From Gilliamella sp. Pra-s52 (GTDB taxonomy: Bacteria; Pseudomonadota; Gammaproteobacteria; Enterobacterales; Orbaceae): a stretch of DNA of 47,536 nucleotides. This document shows positions 36,433 through 45,120 of the stretch, piece by piece. Where the stretch lies: the NCBI RefSeq assembly GCF_009795805.1, contig NZ_WTEY01000015.1:1-47536 (forward strand), in the 5' to 3' direction. A program made the translations under genes and the position numbers. The number at the start of each line of letters is the position of its first letter. The stretch's first letter is position 1. The notes below the pieces were generated by a model. That model was not told the origin of the DNA and ran no database searches. It saw only the letters and a list, made by a program, of their open reading frames with translations.

Positions 36433-36469
36433 AAATCCCTTTGCATCATAATATTGAGCAAAGGGATTT
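36433..36469. terminator. Terminator between macB and dsbA
   Basis: AAATCCCTTTGC pairs perfectly with GCAAAGGGATTT. It lies between the convergent genes macB and dsbA, with A and T flanks usable both ways. Confidence 0.85.
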
Positions 36470-36517
36470 AAACATTAAAACCAAATAACTAACTTAGGCT
36501 AATTATTGCTACAGGTA

Positions 36518-37243
36518 CTATTTTTTATCAGAACCCGCCTTTTTAACCATTTTTACGTTAGGATCTAAACCTGCTACAAATGCAGTCACTCGTGCATAAT
36601 CATTAATAAAAGTATCATCACTAGTCATATCAAGCGCATTTGGCACAATATAAAACTTACGATTCACAACAACAGTAGGGATAGATTCTGGTTTCATCTC
36701 TTTAATCGCTTCTGTTTGCTGTACCATAAATGCTTTAACTAAAAAACTATCTTTTGTTTTATCAAAAACGTCACCGCTAACCCCTAATTTTTCAAAAACA
36801 GCTTTAATATCATCAGCCGTTTTTACAGTTTTTTCTTTTTGGATAGCATTATACAGCGCATCAGACACCTTATCTTGAACACCAAGCACATTAGCCACCG
36901 CCCATGCTTGCGCAAGATCTTTCGCTAATGGTCCAAAGTTCTCTAAATGGTAGCGTTTAAACTTAACGCCTTCTGGTAAAGCCTTACTAATCGTTTGCGG
37001 ACCTTGATTTTGAGCTTCAAATTTAAAACAGCTAGGACAATTAAATGAAAAGAACTCAATAACTTCTTTATCGGGTGATGGATTAGTTGGCAACACGATA
37101 TATTGTTTATCTAATTCAATCGGCGCTTGAGTATTTGCAGTAACCGCTTGTGATGCTTCAGCTTTGGTTGTTGTATTTCCTTCATCTGCAAAACAACTTA
37201 CAGAAGAAAGTAAGACGCTCATTGCAATAAGTGTTTTTTTCAT
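36518..37243 (-). CDS. dsbA: Thiol:disulfide interchange protein DsbA, unusual CPSC active site
   Basis: A 241-residue periplasmic thioredoxin-fold protein with a signal peptide ending SVSCFA-DE. The active site reads FFSFNCPSCFKFE: Cys69-Pro-Ser-Cys72 instead of the CPHC of E. coli DsbA, in which the His raises the redox potential. The following EGVKFKRYHLENFGPLAKDLAQAWAVANVLGV and the cis-Pro loop SIPTVVV match DsbA. It introduces disulphides into secreted proteins, perhaps including the caspase-like one at 40399. A low-complexity stretch (residues about 20-45) precedes the fold. Downstream of yihD; in E. coli srkA lies between, absent here. Confidence 0.9.
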   Translation of the reverse strand: MKKTLIAMSVLLSSVSCFADEGNTTTKAEASQAVTANTQAPIELDKQYIVLPTNPSPDKEVIEFFSFNCPSCFKFEAQNQGPQTISKALPEGVKFKRYHLENFGPLAKDLAQAWAVANVLGVQDKVSDALYNAIQKEKTVKTADDIKAVFEKLGVSGDVFDKTKDSFLVKAFMVQQTEAIKEMKPESIPTVVVNRKFYIVPNALDMTSDDTFINDYARVTAFVAGLDPNVKMVKKAGSDKK

Positions 37244-37257
37244 ATTAATAGTTCTCC

Positions 37258-37527
37258 TTATTCTTTTATAATTCCGCGCGCTTTTAATAATGCAGATTTA
37301 AAATCTTCTTCATAATCTTTTTTTAGCCCTGGAATTACTTCATTCTTATCAGAGCCACGCATTTTTAAATGATAAATTAAAATATCGTCACTCAAGTCTT
37401 TTAACTCACCTTCAAAACCCGCTTCTTGAGACAATTTAGCTAAAAATTGTAATAAGTTAAGGTCAGAATCACCTTCCCAAGCAGATTGTAATAATTCCAT
37501 TACTTCATCAATACGATGACATTTCAT
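37258..37527 (-). CDS. yihD: YihD family protein (DUF1040)
   Basis: An 89-residue protein begun at ATG 37527 ([19 protein letters not shown]); a longer frame to 37743 overlaps mobA on the other strand and is rejected. The sequence closely follows E. coli YihD: [24 protein letters not shown]-like opening and [26 protein letters not shown]. Its function is not established. It is divergent from mobA and upstream of dsbA, an arrangement kept from E. coli. The AAGGTAA ribosome binding site is acceptable. Confidence 0.9.
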   Translation of the reverse strand: MKCHRIDEVMELLQSAWEGDSDLNLLQFLAKLSQEAGFEGELKDLSDDILIYHLKMRGSDKNEVIPGLKKDYEEDFKSALLKARGIIKE

Positions 37528-37672
37528 AATTGTTACCTTTAGTAGATCTTCAAACCTGTAGAAGATAATGATAAATAAGCAATCATAAAAAAATGATATG
37601 CTACGACTTGCAATAACTTTGCTATATAGTAATGTTATTTTGTTTTTTCGCAACGTAAAAGAGAAATAATTT

Positions 37673-38251
37673 ATGGAAAAACCCTCTATTACTGCAATCA
37701 TTCTAGCCGGTGGTAAAAGTACCCGCATGAATGGCAACGACAAAGGACTGTTATTATTACATCAAAAACCACTCTATCAACATGTCATTGACCGCATCAA
37801 ACCGCATGTTGACACAATGATGATTAATTGCAATCGTCATACCCAACAATATCAAAAAGCAGGGTACCCCGTGTTTAGTGATGATCTAGCGGGATTTTGT
37901 GGGCCGTTATCGGGTATTTATAGTGGCCTATTGCGTAGTAAAACTGATTGGAATTTATTTGTCAGTTGTGACACCCCTTTTTTGCCCGACGACTTAATTG
38001 ACCGTTTAGCGGTTTATACGGCAAATAATAATGCTATTTATCCACATGATGGACAACACCACCATCCAACTATCTTGCTTATTCATAAAACGATTATTTT
38101 ACAGCTACAAGCTTATTTGGAACAAGGCGGACGTAAATTGATGCTGTTTTTAGAACAAATTAGTGCTAAATCGGTTGATTTTAGTGATAAAGCAGTTTGT
38201 TTTAGTAATATCAATACATTAGATGAGCTTAATGTGTTTAATCAAAAATAA
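37673..38251 (+). CDS. mobA: Molybdenum cofactor guanylyltransferase
   Basis: A 192-residue enzyme with the nucleotide-binding motif [18 protein letters not shown] (residues about 9-26), then [18 protein letters not shown] and [11 protein letters not shown]. It adds GMP to molybdopterin to form the bis-MGD cofactor used by anaerobic oxidoreductases. mobB follows after 166 bases that hold a terminator-like hairpin and a dispersed repeat, so the two may be separately transcribed, unlike the tighter E. coli order. Confidence 0.95.
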   Translation: MEKPSITAIILAGGKSTRMNGNDKGLLLLHQKPLYQHVIDRIKPHVDTMMINCNRHTQQYQKAGYPVFSDDLAGFCGPLSGIYSGLLRSKTDWNLFVSCDTPFLPDDLIDRLAVYTANNNAIYPHDGQHHHPTILLIHKTIILQLQAYLEQGGRKLMLFLEQISAKSVDFSDKAVCFSNINTLDELNVFNQK

Positions 38252-38273
38252 AACAAATAATAATTTGTTTTTT
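38251..38273 (+). terminator. Weak terminator after mobA
   Basis: AAACAAAT pairs with ATTTGTTT and a T run (TTTTTT) follows. The stem is AT-only, so efficiency is uncertain. Confidence 0.45.
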
Positions 38274-38290
38274 AAGGTTATTTTTTAAAA

Positions 38291-38350
38291 CAAAAACTTC
38301 AATAAAATCAATACCTTTCCTGACCACTTTTTGATAGATATGCTCTTATC
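38291..38350 (+). repeat. Dispersed intergenic repeat, copy 3
   Basis: AAAACTTCAATAAAATCAAT then ACCTTTCCTGACCACTTTTT, nearly the same as copy 2 (13489) and recognisably the same as copy 1 (4995). It sits between mobA and mobB, in the same strand sense as the others. Confidence 0.7.
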
Positions 38351-38417
38351 TTTTTCATCGTGAAAAATGGTGTATATTAGTTTTTAATTGAATCTAACTA
38401 TTTTGAATCACAACACG

Positions 38418-38912
38418 ATGAATATAAGAAAAACGCTCGCTATTTGTGGTTACAGTGGCAGTGGTAAAACAACTTTATTAACTAAGGTGATTTCGCTACT
38501 TGTTGAGCAGGGCTTTAAGGTGGCGACTTTAAAACATGCGCATCACGATGTTGAATTTGATATTCCAGGAAAAGATAGCTATCAATTGCGTAAAGCCGGT
38601 GCTTTACAAACAATGGTTGCTTGCGATAACCGTTACGCTTTAATTTGTGAAACACCCAATAAATCAGCGGATTTGCAGACTTTAATTAATCAATTTTCTG
38701 ATGTTGATATTATTTTAGTTGAGGGGTTTAAAGATGAGCAAATCCCTAAAATTATTTGTCACCGAGGCTGTGTTAAAAAACCACTTTTTATTGATGATTG
38801 TACTTTGGCGGTTGCTAGTGATGAGCCGTTAGATACAAATATACCAAGATTTGATATTAATCAGCCAATTCAAATTGCTGAGTTTATAAAAAGTTATTTA
38901 TTAAAACGTTAA
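38418..38912 (+). CDS. mobB: Molybdopterin-guanine dinucleotide biosynthesis adaptor protein
   Basis: A 164-residue P-loop GTPase begun at ATG 38418 (MNIRKTLAICGYSGSGKTTL); an upstream TTG at 38388 is less convincing. Walker A is GYSGSGKTT; KHAHHDVEFDIPGKDSYQLRKAG is the typical MobB switch region, and VDIILVEGFKDEQIPKI follows. It binds GTP and supports MobA. The last residues are normal and mtgA begins 50 bases downstream. Confidence 0.93.
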   Translation: MNIRKTLAICGYSGSGKTTLLTKVISLLVEQGFKVATLKHAHHDVEFDIPGKDSYQLRKAGALQTMVACDNRYALICETPNKSADLQTLINQFSDVDIILVEGFKDEQIPKIICHRGCVKKPLFIDDCTLAVASDEPLDTNIPRFDINQPIQIAEFIKSYLLKR

Positions 38913-38962
38913 TATATCGTATCTTATTTGCTAATTTTTTACGTTGTTTTATCTAAATCAGC

Positions 38963-39655
38963 ATGAAGCCTTTATTCAAAAAATTTTTAAACATAACAAA
39001 AAAAGCGATAATTGGATTTATGCTATTGTCCGTTTTGCTTGTTGTGTTAATGCGTTGGGTTAATCCTTTGGGTTCAATGCTGATGGTAGAAAGAAAAATC
39101 ACTCATTGGAACATTACTCAACAACGCACATGGAAAGATTGGGATCAGATTTCTGATAATATTAAAATAGCTGTTATTGCTGCCGAAGATCAAAACTTTT
39201 CTAATCATTGGGGATTTGATTTTAAGGCGATTAATCGGGCTTTGAAGCATAATCAAAATAATAAAAAAATTCGTGGTGCCAGTACAATTACTCAGCAAGT
39301 CGCCAAGAATATTTTTTTATGGCCATCGCGTAGCTGGGTTCGTAAAGGATTTGAGTCGTGGTTTACACTTTGGATCGAACTTACTTGGTCTAAACAGCGC
39401 ATTCTGGAAATTTACTTAAATAGCGTTGAATGGGATGAGGGCGTTTTTGGTATTGAGGCGGCTTCTCGTCACTATTTTAACGTTAGTGCTAGCCAATTAA
39501 CGCCGACTCAAGCAAGTTTGCTGGCGGCGATTTTGCCTAATCCAAGAAAATGGCATCCGGTTAACCCCAATAGTAATATTCAAAAAAAAGCAGAATGGAT
39601 TCGTACCCAAATGAATAATTTGGGCGGTAAGTATTATTTAGATAAACTTGAATAA
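38963..39655 (+). CDS. mtgA: Monofunctional biosynthetic peptidoglycan transglycosylase
   Basis: A 230-residue protein with one N-terminal helix (residues about 15-33) and a periplasmic GT51 domain. Motifs are AAEDQNFSNHWGFD (catalytic Glu), RGASTITQQVAKNIFLWP, KQRILEIYLNSVEWDEGVFGIEAAS and LAAILPNPRKWHP. It polymerises lipid II into glycan strands at the inner membrane. It converges on cobB, with only three bases between the stop codons. Confidence 0.96.
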   Translation: MKPLFKKFLNITKKAIIGFMLLSVLLVVLMRWVNPLGSMLMVERKITHWNITQQRTWKDWDQISDNIKIAVIAAEDQNFSNHWGFDFKAINRALKHNQNNKKIRGASTITQQVAKNIFLWPSRSWVRKGFESWFTLWIELTWSKQRILEIYLNSVEWDEGVFGIEAASRHYFNVSASQLTPTQASLLAAILPNPRKWHPVNPNSNIQKKAEWIRTQMNNLGGKYYLDKLE

Positions 39656-39658
39656 TAG

Positions 39659-40345
39659 CTAGATGAATGTTTTTATAAATTCAGGCACCACTTTACTTGC
39701 GGGTCCGTAAATTTTGGTTTGAAATAGACTTTCACCTAAGCTGGGCTCTAAATTAAGTTCAATCGTTTTTGCACTTGTTTGGTTAGCAATTTGCACAAAT
39801 CCCGCCGCAGGATAGACATTGCCTGATGTGCCAATAGATATAAAATAATCCGCTTGCGAAAGCGCATCATAAATTTGTTCCATTTGTAGGGGAATTTCGC
39901 CAAACCAGACTATATGTGGGCGAATTAATTTGTTTTGTTGATAATTCACATCGTTAAAGCAATCAATTATTTGTCCTGTTTTTTCATTACGAACTTTTAA
40001 TAATTCACCATGCATGTGAATAATATTTTTAGATCCAGCTTGTTCATGTAAGTTATCCACATTTTGTGTCACAATTAAGACATTGTCAGTACCTAATTTT
40101 TGTTCTAACTCTGCCAGCGCAAAATGAGCAGCATTAGGCTTTACGTTTGGGTGTTGTAATTTACGGCGCAACATATTATAAAAATCATGTACTGCTGTTG
40201 GGTTACGCATATAGCCTTCGTAAGTTGCTACGTCATTAACATCATAACCTTCCCATAATCCATTTTGGGCTCGAAAGGTTGATAAGCCCGATTCGGCCGA
40301 AATACCTGCGCCGGTTAGGATAACTATTTTAGGTATTGTCATCAT
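39659..40345 (-). CDS. cobB: NAD-dependent protein deacylase (sirtuin) of CobB type, zinc motif lost
   Basis: A 228-residue sirtuin. [14 protein letters not shown] (residues 12-25) binds [15 protein letters not shown] lies near 93-104, His112 in HMHGE is the catalytic base, and HIVWFGE and [13 protein letters not shown] are present. The zinc cysteines of typical sirtuins are missing: the segment between ELLKVR and RPHIVWFGE has one Cys only (IIDCF) where E. coli CobB has four. The Tyr of the YxxR acyl-lysine motif is Tyr56, but the usual Arg position is Leu59 (FYNMLRR). It removes acyl groups from lysines; zinc-less CobB forms are known in some relatives. Specificity may differ. Confidence 0.88.
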   Translation of the reverse strand: MMTIPKIVILTGAGISAESGLSTFRAQNGLWEGYDVNDVATYEGYMRNPTAVHDFYNMLRRKLQHPNVKPNAAHFALAELEQKLGTDNVLIVTQNVDNLHEQAGSKNIIHMHGELLKVRNEKTGQIIDCFNDVNYQQNKLIRPHIVWFGEIPLQMEQIYDALSQADYFISIGTSGNVYPAAGFVQIANQTSAKTIELNLEPSLGESLFQTKIYGPASKVVPEFIKTFI

Positions 40346-40398
40346 TTATTGCACCTTTACAATTTAACTAAGATTATTGAAAGCAAAATATGAGCCAT

Positions 40399-41214
40399 TT
40401 ATTGGCTGTATTCGGTAGTAAAAATATGCAAAGCAGGTTTGCTAAGTTTTTGATATTGACTGTAGGCACTAGCCACTTTTAACCGGATATCGGCCTTTGA
40501 TTCGCCATTTAACCAACCGTTAATCATTGCATGCACACTATACGCTTCGGGCGCCATACGGTGCAAAGTTAAAATGAGTGGAGTAATGCCTAGGCGCGAT
40601 AGTGGTGGCGTAAAATATTGTTGGCTTTTGCAAGCAAATACTGCCGCATAACGTGATTTTTGTTTTTCTTGTTGCTCTTTTGATAATGTATTCCAACGCC
40701 AACTATCAGGTAAGTATTTTTTCCATGACCATTCCATTAATGAATCATGACCAATATAGACAACCAGATCTGCACTTCCCCCTGCTATCACCGTTTTATT
40801 ATCCAATTTAAATACTTTTGCCTTTTTGCCTGCTGAATAATCAATAAAATCATCAACAGTATCGTTAATATATTTGCCATTATACGCCTGTGCAATTAGA
40901 TAAATATCTTTGTCTTGGTGTTTGTAAATAATCTCTTCTAATATTATTCCTGATTTGGGACGATTAATTTGCACAACTTGCCACTCTTTTTGCTTAGCAA
41001 AATAGGTTTTAAAACCATAAGCCGCCCCCCAATAAAGGTTGTTTTTGGGATCTTGTCCGTTACCTATCGCCTTTGGAACTGGTGCTATCTTTTGATATTT
41101 GTTATCACATAGTGCCACCAAAACATGGATCACCTTGGGTTCGGCAAAGCAGGGAAAGGAGAGTATAAAATAGATAATCGGTACAAGCCATAACTGTGTT
41201 TTTCTTTTCTTCAT
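40399..41214 (-). CDS. Secreted caspase-like (clan CD) protein of unknown role
   Basis: A 271-residue protein with a signal peptide (charged start, hydrophobic run, cut near PCFA-EP), so it acts outside the cytoplasm. The mature start VIHVLVALCDNKYQ, then GNGQDPKNNLYWGAAYGFKT, is a pattern seen in uncharacterised bacterial proteins. A strand ending in His156 (LVVYIGHDSLMEW) and, 39 residues on, a strand ending in Cys195 (YAAVFACKSQQYF) give the His/Cys dyad of caspase-like peptidases. Between them is a charged helical insert. Downstream LGITPLILTLHRMAPEAYSVHAMINGW completes the core. It is isolated, with no partner gene next to it, so function and substrate are unknown. It has no clear similarity to the T6SS cargo at 332 beyond this dyad. 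Confidence 0.65.
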   Translation of the reverse strand: MKKRKTQLWLVPIIYFILSFPCFAEPKVIHVLVALCDNKYQKIAPVPKAIGNGQDPKNNLYWGAAYGFKTYFAKQKEWQVVQINRPKSGIILEEIIYKHQDKDIYLIAQAYNGKYINDTVDDFIDYSAGKKAKVFKLDNKTVIAGGSADLVVYIGHDSLMEWSWKKYLPDSWRWNTLSKEQQEKQKSRYAAVFACKSQQYFTPPLSRLGITPLILTLHRMAPEAYSVHAMINGWLNGESKADIRLKVASAYSQYQKLSKPALHIFTTEYSQ

Positions 41215-41423
41215 TCGAGATTGTTACCTTAACGGTTATATTTATAACGTTATTATTTTTATATAGACTTTATAGCATATATATTCGGTTATTTAGCAAA
41301 AAATAGTCAAAATTGTTGATTATCAACATAAATAATCCTGCAGTAAATTTACTTTCCAACGCTTATTGTAGATAATAAAACAAGTTAACAAAAATAAATA
41401 AATTTTATATAGGTATTTGAAAA

Positions 41424-42113
41424 ATGAAAACAATTGGTTTAATTGGTGGTATGAGTTGGGAAAGCACAACAACTTATTATCAAGTTATTAATCAAACTAT
41501 TGCTAAATCATTAGGTGGATTGCATTCAGCTAAAACGATTTTATATAGCGTTGATTTTCAAGAAATTGAAAGTTGTCAGGCCAATAATGAATGGCATAAA
41601 AGTGCAGAAATTTTAATTGATGCCGCTAAAAGAGTGGAACTTGCTGGTGCAGATTTCATTGTTATTTGTACTAATACCATGCATAAAGTCGCAGATCAGA
41701 TCCAAAAAGCAATTAATATTCCAATTATTCATATTGCCGATGTGACCGCTAAACATTTACTAGCACAAAATATTAAATCGGTCGCTTTGTTAGGGACTAA
41801 ATATACAATGGAGCAGGACTTTTATAAATCTAAACTGTTCGATAAAAATTTAAATGTACTTATTCCTGAAGCCCAAGACAGAAATATCATTAATCAGATC
41901 ATTTATGATGAACTTTGTAAAGGTATTATTAAGCCTGATTCTAAGCAGGCCTATCTTAATATTGTTGATAAACTCGTTAAAAATGGCGCAGAAGGCGTTA
42001 TTTTAGGCTGCACTGAAATTGGGTTATTAATCTCTCAATCCGATCGCAATACACCTTTTTTTGATACCGCCTTAATTCATGCGCAAGAAGCCGCATTACT
42101 TGCAATAAGTTAA
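41424..42113 (+). CDS. Aspartate/glutamate racemase family protein
   Basis: A 229-residue protein that opens KTIGLIGGMSWESTTTYYQ and has the two catalytic cysteines of the Asp/Glu racemase family: Cys82 in VICTNTMHK and Cys196 in ILGCTEIGLL. It resembles E. coli YgeA/RacD-type enzymes, which racemise a range of amino acids without PLP. The substrate cannot be given. The D-amino acid product may go into the cell wall or signalling. It has its own promoter region of about 200 bases and converges on an HTH gene. Confidence 0.85.
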   Translation: MKTIGLIGGMSWESTTTYYQVINQTIAKSLGGLHSAKTILYSVDFQEIESCQANNEWHKSAEILIDAAKRVELAGADFIVICTNTMHKVADQIQKAINIPIIHIADVTAKHLLAQNIKSVALLGTKYTMEQDFYKSKLFDKNLNVLIPEAQDRNIINQIIYDELCKGIIKPDSKQAYLNIVDKLVKNGAEGVILGCTEIGLLISQSDRNTPFFDTALIHAQEAALLAIS

Positions 42114-42117
42114 TAAT

Positions 42118-42327
42118 CTATTCTTCGTTCGTATATTCTAATATATCACCCGGTTGGCAATCTAAATGTTTACAGATTGCCTCGAGTGTTGCGAGTCTAA
42201 ATCCTTTGACTTTACCTTGCTTAAGCAATGATAAATTTTGTTCTGTAATACCAATTGTTGCCGCTAAATCTTTTGATTTAACTTTACGTTTAGCAAGCAT
42301 GACGTCTAAATTTATTATAATTGGCAC
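42118..42327 (-). CDS. Small XRE/YozG-type helix-turn-helix regulator
   Basis: A 69-residue Cro/C1-type protein: LDVMLAKRKVKSKDLAATIGITEQNLSLLKQGKVKGFRLATLEAICKHLDCQPGDILEY is a complete HTH domain of the YozG class. It lies 12 bases downstream of the DUF2975 membrane gene, and this pairing recurs in many bacteria, so it probably controls it or responds through it. The signal is unknown. Confidence 0.85.
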   Translation of the reverse strand: MPIIINLDVMLAKRKVKSKDLAATIGITEQNLSLLKQGKVKGFRLATLEAICKHLDCQPGDILEYTNEE

Positions 42328-42339
42328 ATATGACTCCTT

Positions 42340-42918
42340 TTAAATAAATTGTTTATTTTCTTCATCTAGTTGGCAAGCTTTTTTAAGTATTTGACCAATG
42401 AACATAATACTAATCGCAATAAATAGCGTTATGATATCATCACTAGAAAAAGAAATAGAAAAGTAACGTGCTGATGCATCTTGATTATAAGTTAAGATCA
42501 TTGTTAATAACGGTTCAGATAAAAAACGTATTACCTCCCAACAAACAAGTAATTTGCCAAAGATGTAACAATGGTTGGCTGATTTTACTGAAAAATATTC
42601 AGATTGACTGTAATTGATAAACAATAGTCTAAGTTGATAAAACGCATAAATTAAAATGAGTATTAATGAAGTTTCCATTAATGTTGCGATAGTCGCTTGC
42701 CATCCTGCTAAAGATTTAGGATCAACATAATCTTCCCCACTAGTGAAGAAAGAAAACCCTGCGAATTCAAGTCCAATATTTGATATATCAAAAAAATAAT
42801 ATAAGAATGGAGATATTGCGCTAACTAACAAAATTAGAATTGGAATTAATGTTAATAATGCCATAAATCGACAATATTGATTTAACTGAGAATGTGTTTT
42901 AGTTATATCTGTATTCAT
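42340..42918 (-). CDS. DUF2975 membrane protein paired with an HTH regulator
   Basis: A 192-residue protein with four hydrophobic segments (about 18-42, 76-98, 118-140, 160-180) and no catalytic motif seen. The HTH neighbour and the helix layout fit DUF2975 proteins, which are linked to YozG-like regulators. It is likely an inner-membrane partner of the regulator. Biological role unknown. Confidence 0.65.
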   Translation of the reverse strand: MNTDITKTHSQLNQYCRFMALLTLIPILILLVSAISPFLYYFFDISNIGLEFAGFSFFTSGEDYVDPKSLAGWQATIATLMETSLILILIYAFYQLRLLFINYSQSEYFSVKSANHCYIFGKLLVCWEVIRFLSEPLLTMILTYNQDASARYFSISFSSDDIITLFIAISIMFIGQILKKACQLDEENKQFI

Positions 42919-43034
42919 CTTTAGACCCTTTTTCTTTATAAAAAGTGAACACAGTATAACATTGGAAAAACGAAAAACAATAACAAATTAAAATAAAACG
43001 ATAATTTTTTATTGTTTTGCTTGTCTTTATTGTG

Positions 43035-43063
43035 AAAAAGCCTTACTTTTTAAAGTAAGGCTT
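43035..43063 (-). terminator. Terminator downstream of rpoH
   Basis: AAGCCTTACTTT pairs perfectly with AAAGTAAGGCTT and is followed on the minus strand by TTTTT. Confidence 0.9.
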
Positions 43064-43086
43064 AGGAAGTTAATATTAATGAAAAA

Positions 43087-43947
43087 TTATGCTTCGATAG
43101 CAACCCTTAACTTTTTCATTGCGTTTTTTTCAAGTTGGCGAATACGTTCAGCCGAAACGCTGTATTTATCAGCTAATACTTGCAATGTTGATTTGCTATC
43201 ATCAGCATCTAACCAACGTGCCTTAATAATATCTTGGCTGCGTTCGTCTAGTTGTGATAGTGCATCATGTAGTTTATCTGTCGCATCATTTTCCCAGTTG
43301 TCATTTTCAATTGATTTGGAAAAATCAGAGTTACTATCTTCTAAGTATAGGGCCGGTGCAACAATTGAATTGTCATCGTCATCGCTGTCAATATCAAACG
43401 ACATATCTTGTGCAGACATGCGTGATTCCATTTCAAGTACGTCTTTACGGCTTACACCTAATTCATCCGCAACCATATCCACTTCAGCACTACTAAACCA
43501 ACCTAAACGTTGTTTAGTCTTTCTTAGATTAAAGAATAACTTTCTTTGTGCTTTAGTTGTCGCAACTTTAACAATACGCCAATTTTTTAATACATATTCG
43601 TGGATTTCAGCTTTTATCCAATGTACAGCAAATGAGACTAAACGAACACCCATTTCCGGATTAAAACGTCGCACTGCTTTCATTAGACCAATGTTGCCTT
43701 CTTGAATTAAGTCTGCTTGTGGCAAGCCATAACCAGAATAACCACGTGCAATATGCGCCACAAATCGTAAATGAGATAAAATTAACTGGCGAGCAGCATC
43801 GACGTCATCATCATAATAAAGTTTTTCACCCAATGATTTTTCTTCTTCTGCAGTTAACATTGGGTAGGTGTTAATCATGCGAAGGTATGATTCTATATTT
43901 CCTTGTGGGATTAAAGCACCTACTTGCATTTTTAAATCAGTACTCAT
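43087..43947 (-). CDS. rpoH: Heat-shock sigma factor 32
   Basis: A 286-residue sigma-70 family protein, near the 284 of E. coli RpoH. Region 2.1-2.4 has [36 protein letters not shown], and the RpoH box [29 protein letters not shown] is almost identical to E. coli. Region 4.2 is [24 protein letters not shown]. It directs RNA polymerase to heat-shock genes, here dnaK with its CTTGAAA promoter. It follows ftsX, as in E. coli, but with a 200-base gap (43948-44148) that holds its own promoter. Confidence 0.98.
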   Translation of the reverse strand: MSTDLKMQVGALIPQGNIESYLRMINTYPMLTAEEEKSLGEKLYYDDDVDAARQLILSHLRFVAHIARGYSGYGLPQADLIQEGNIGLMKAVRRFNPEMGVRLVSFAVHWIKAEIHEYVLKNWRIVKVATTKAQRKLFFNLRKTKQRLGWFSSAEVDMVADELGVSRKDVLEMESRMSAQDMSFDIDSDDDDNSIVAPALYLEDSNSDFSKSIENDNWENDATDKLHDALSQLDERSQDIIKARWLDADDSKSTLQVLADKYSVSAERIRQLEKNAMKKLRVAIEA

Positions 43948-44148
43948 TTAATTCCCCCTTAAATTAAGTCATTTTGTCACATCATCAATTAAATGTAACA
44001 ATTAAAAACGTTAAAATAACGTTCATTTATTATTTAGACCAACAAACCATAAATTAGTTCATACTTTTTATTTTCAATTAATAAGTATTCACTTAAGATT
44101 TACAGCTATTAAATTTGTTTTATATTCTAGTTAATTATGGAAAAATAA

Positions 44149-45120
44149 CTAGGTAATTCGTGTTATTTTTAAATATTTTTTTGTCGCAATAAGCGATGAA
44201 AACCATCCTATAATCATAGTAATAAGCATGATCAATATGCTTTCATCCCATAATAGCCCTTCGATATTGATTATTGTTCCAAATACATCTGAAACATTCA
44301 ATATAATTGACTCTATTTGAAAAATAAATATTTCCGATAAAATTAAAGAAATAATTGAACTAATAAAGCCAATAAGAATACCACTATAAAGAAAAGGACG
44401 TAAAATAAATCCCTCGGTTGCACCAATTAATTGCATTACAACAATCGTTTGCTTTCTAGCAAAAATATTTAAGCGAATACTATTTCCAATAACAAGTGAT
44501 ACAGCAATAATCATAAATACCGAGATGATCCATACAACAGATTTAATCATGTCTGTTAACGCAGTTAGTCGAGTAAACCAACTATCATCTAACTTTATAT
44601 CATCTATACCATCAAATTTAAGTAATTCAGTTTGTAATTGATGCAATATAACTGTTTTTTTTGCTTCTTCTTTAGGCATAACAATAGCTACTGCGGGTAG
44701 TGGGTTTTCGTCTAATAAATCCAATGCATTACTAAATCCTGACCATGTTTTAAATTCTTCTATTGTTTTTTCTCGAGAAAGATAATCAACTTGAGCAACT
44801 TCAGGATAAGATTTAAGTTTAGTAATCAATTCAGTTGTTTGTTCTTGGGTTAAATCTTTATTAATATAAATCGTTAAATTAGGCGTTGGATACCATTGTT
44901 TTGCAGTTTGATTAGCATTTTTCCAAAGAAGGTAACTAATAGTCGGTAAAGTAATTGAAATAGCAATAACAAAAACGGTCAATAGCGAGGCAAAAATATG
45001 TTGAGAAAAATCATTAAAAGTATTACGCCAAGCATAGCCAATTTGTCTTTTCCAACGAGAAAAAAAACTATTATTGTCTTTTTTCTTTAATTTAGTCGGT
45101 TTGTTATTAGCGTAATTCAT
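44149..45120 (-). CDS. ftsX: Cell-division ABC transporter permease FtsX
   Basis: A 323-residue inner-membrane protein with a basic cytoplasmic N-terminus, a first helix (about 40-62), a periplasmic loop with PTPNLTIYINKDLTQEQTTELITKLKSYPEV, and three C-terminal helices with VIGNSIRLNIFARKQTIVVMQLIGATEGFI. It forms a complex with FtsE that regulates septal cell-wall hydrolases (through EnvC). It overlaps ftsE by one base (TAATG). The first 30 residues are longer and more basic than needed, as in other gammaproteobacteria. Confidence 0.95.
   Translation of the reverse strand: MNYANNKPTKLKKKDNNSFFSRWKRQIGYAWRNTFNDFSQHIFASLLTVFVIAISITLPTISYLLWKNANQTAKQWYPTPNLTIYINKDLTQEQTTELITKLKSYPEVAQVDYLSREKTIEEFKTWSGFSNALDLLDENPLPAVAIVMPKEEAKKTVILHQLQTELLKFDGIDDIKLDDSWFTRLTALTDMIKSVVWIISVFMIIAVSLVIGNSIRLNIFARKQTIVVMQLIGATEGFILRPFLYSGILIGFISSIISLILSEIFIFQIESIILNVSDVFGTIINIEGLLWDESILIMLITMIIGWFSSLIATKKYLKITRIT

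Noticed and set aside
37528-37743. Extension of yihD upstream to 37743
   Set aside because: It overlaps the start of mobA on the opposite strand and adds residues not present in YihD proteins; ATG 37527 with its ribosome binding site is right.
43079-43705. Open frame of 208 codons on the plus strand opposite rpoH
   Set aside because: It lies entirely antisense to a well-conserved rpoH, has serine-rich low-complexity text and no ribosome binding site; it is a shadow of the sigma-factor gene.
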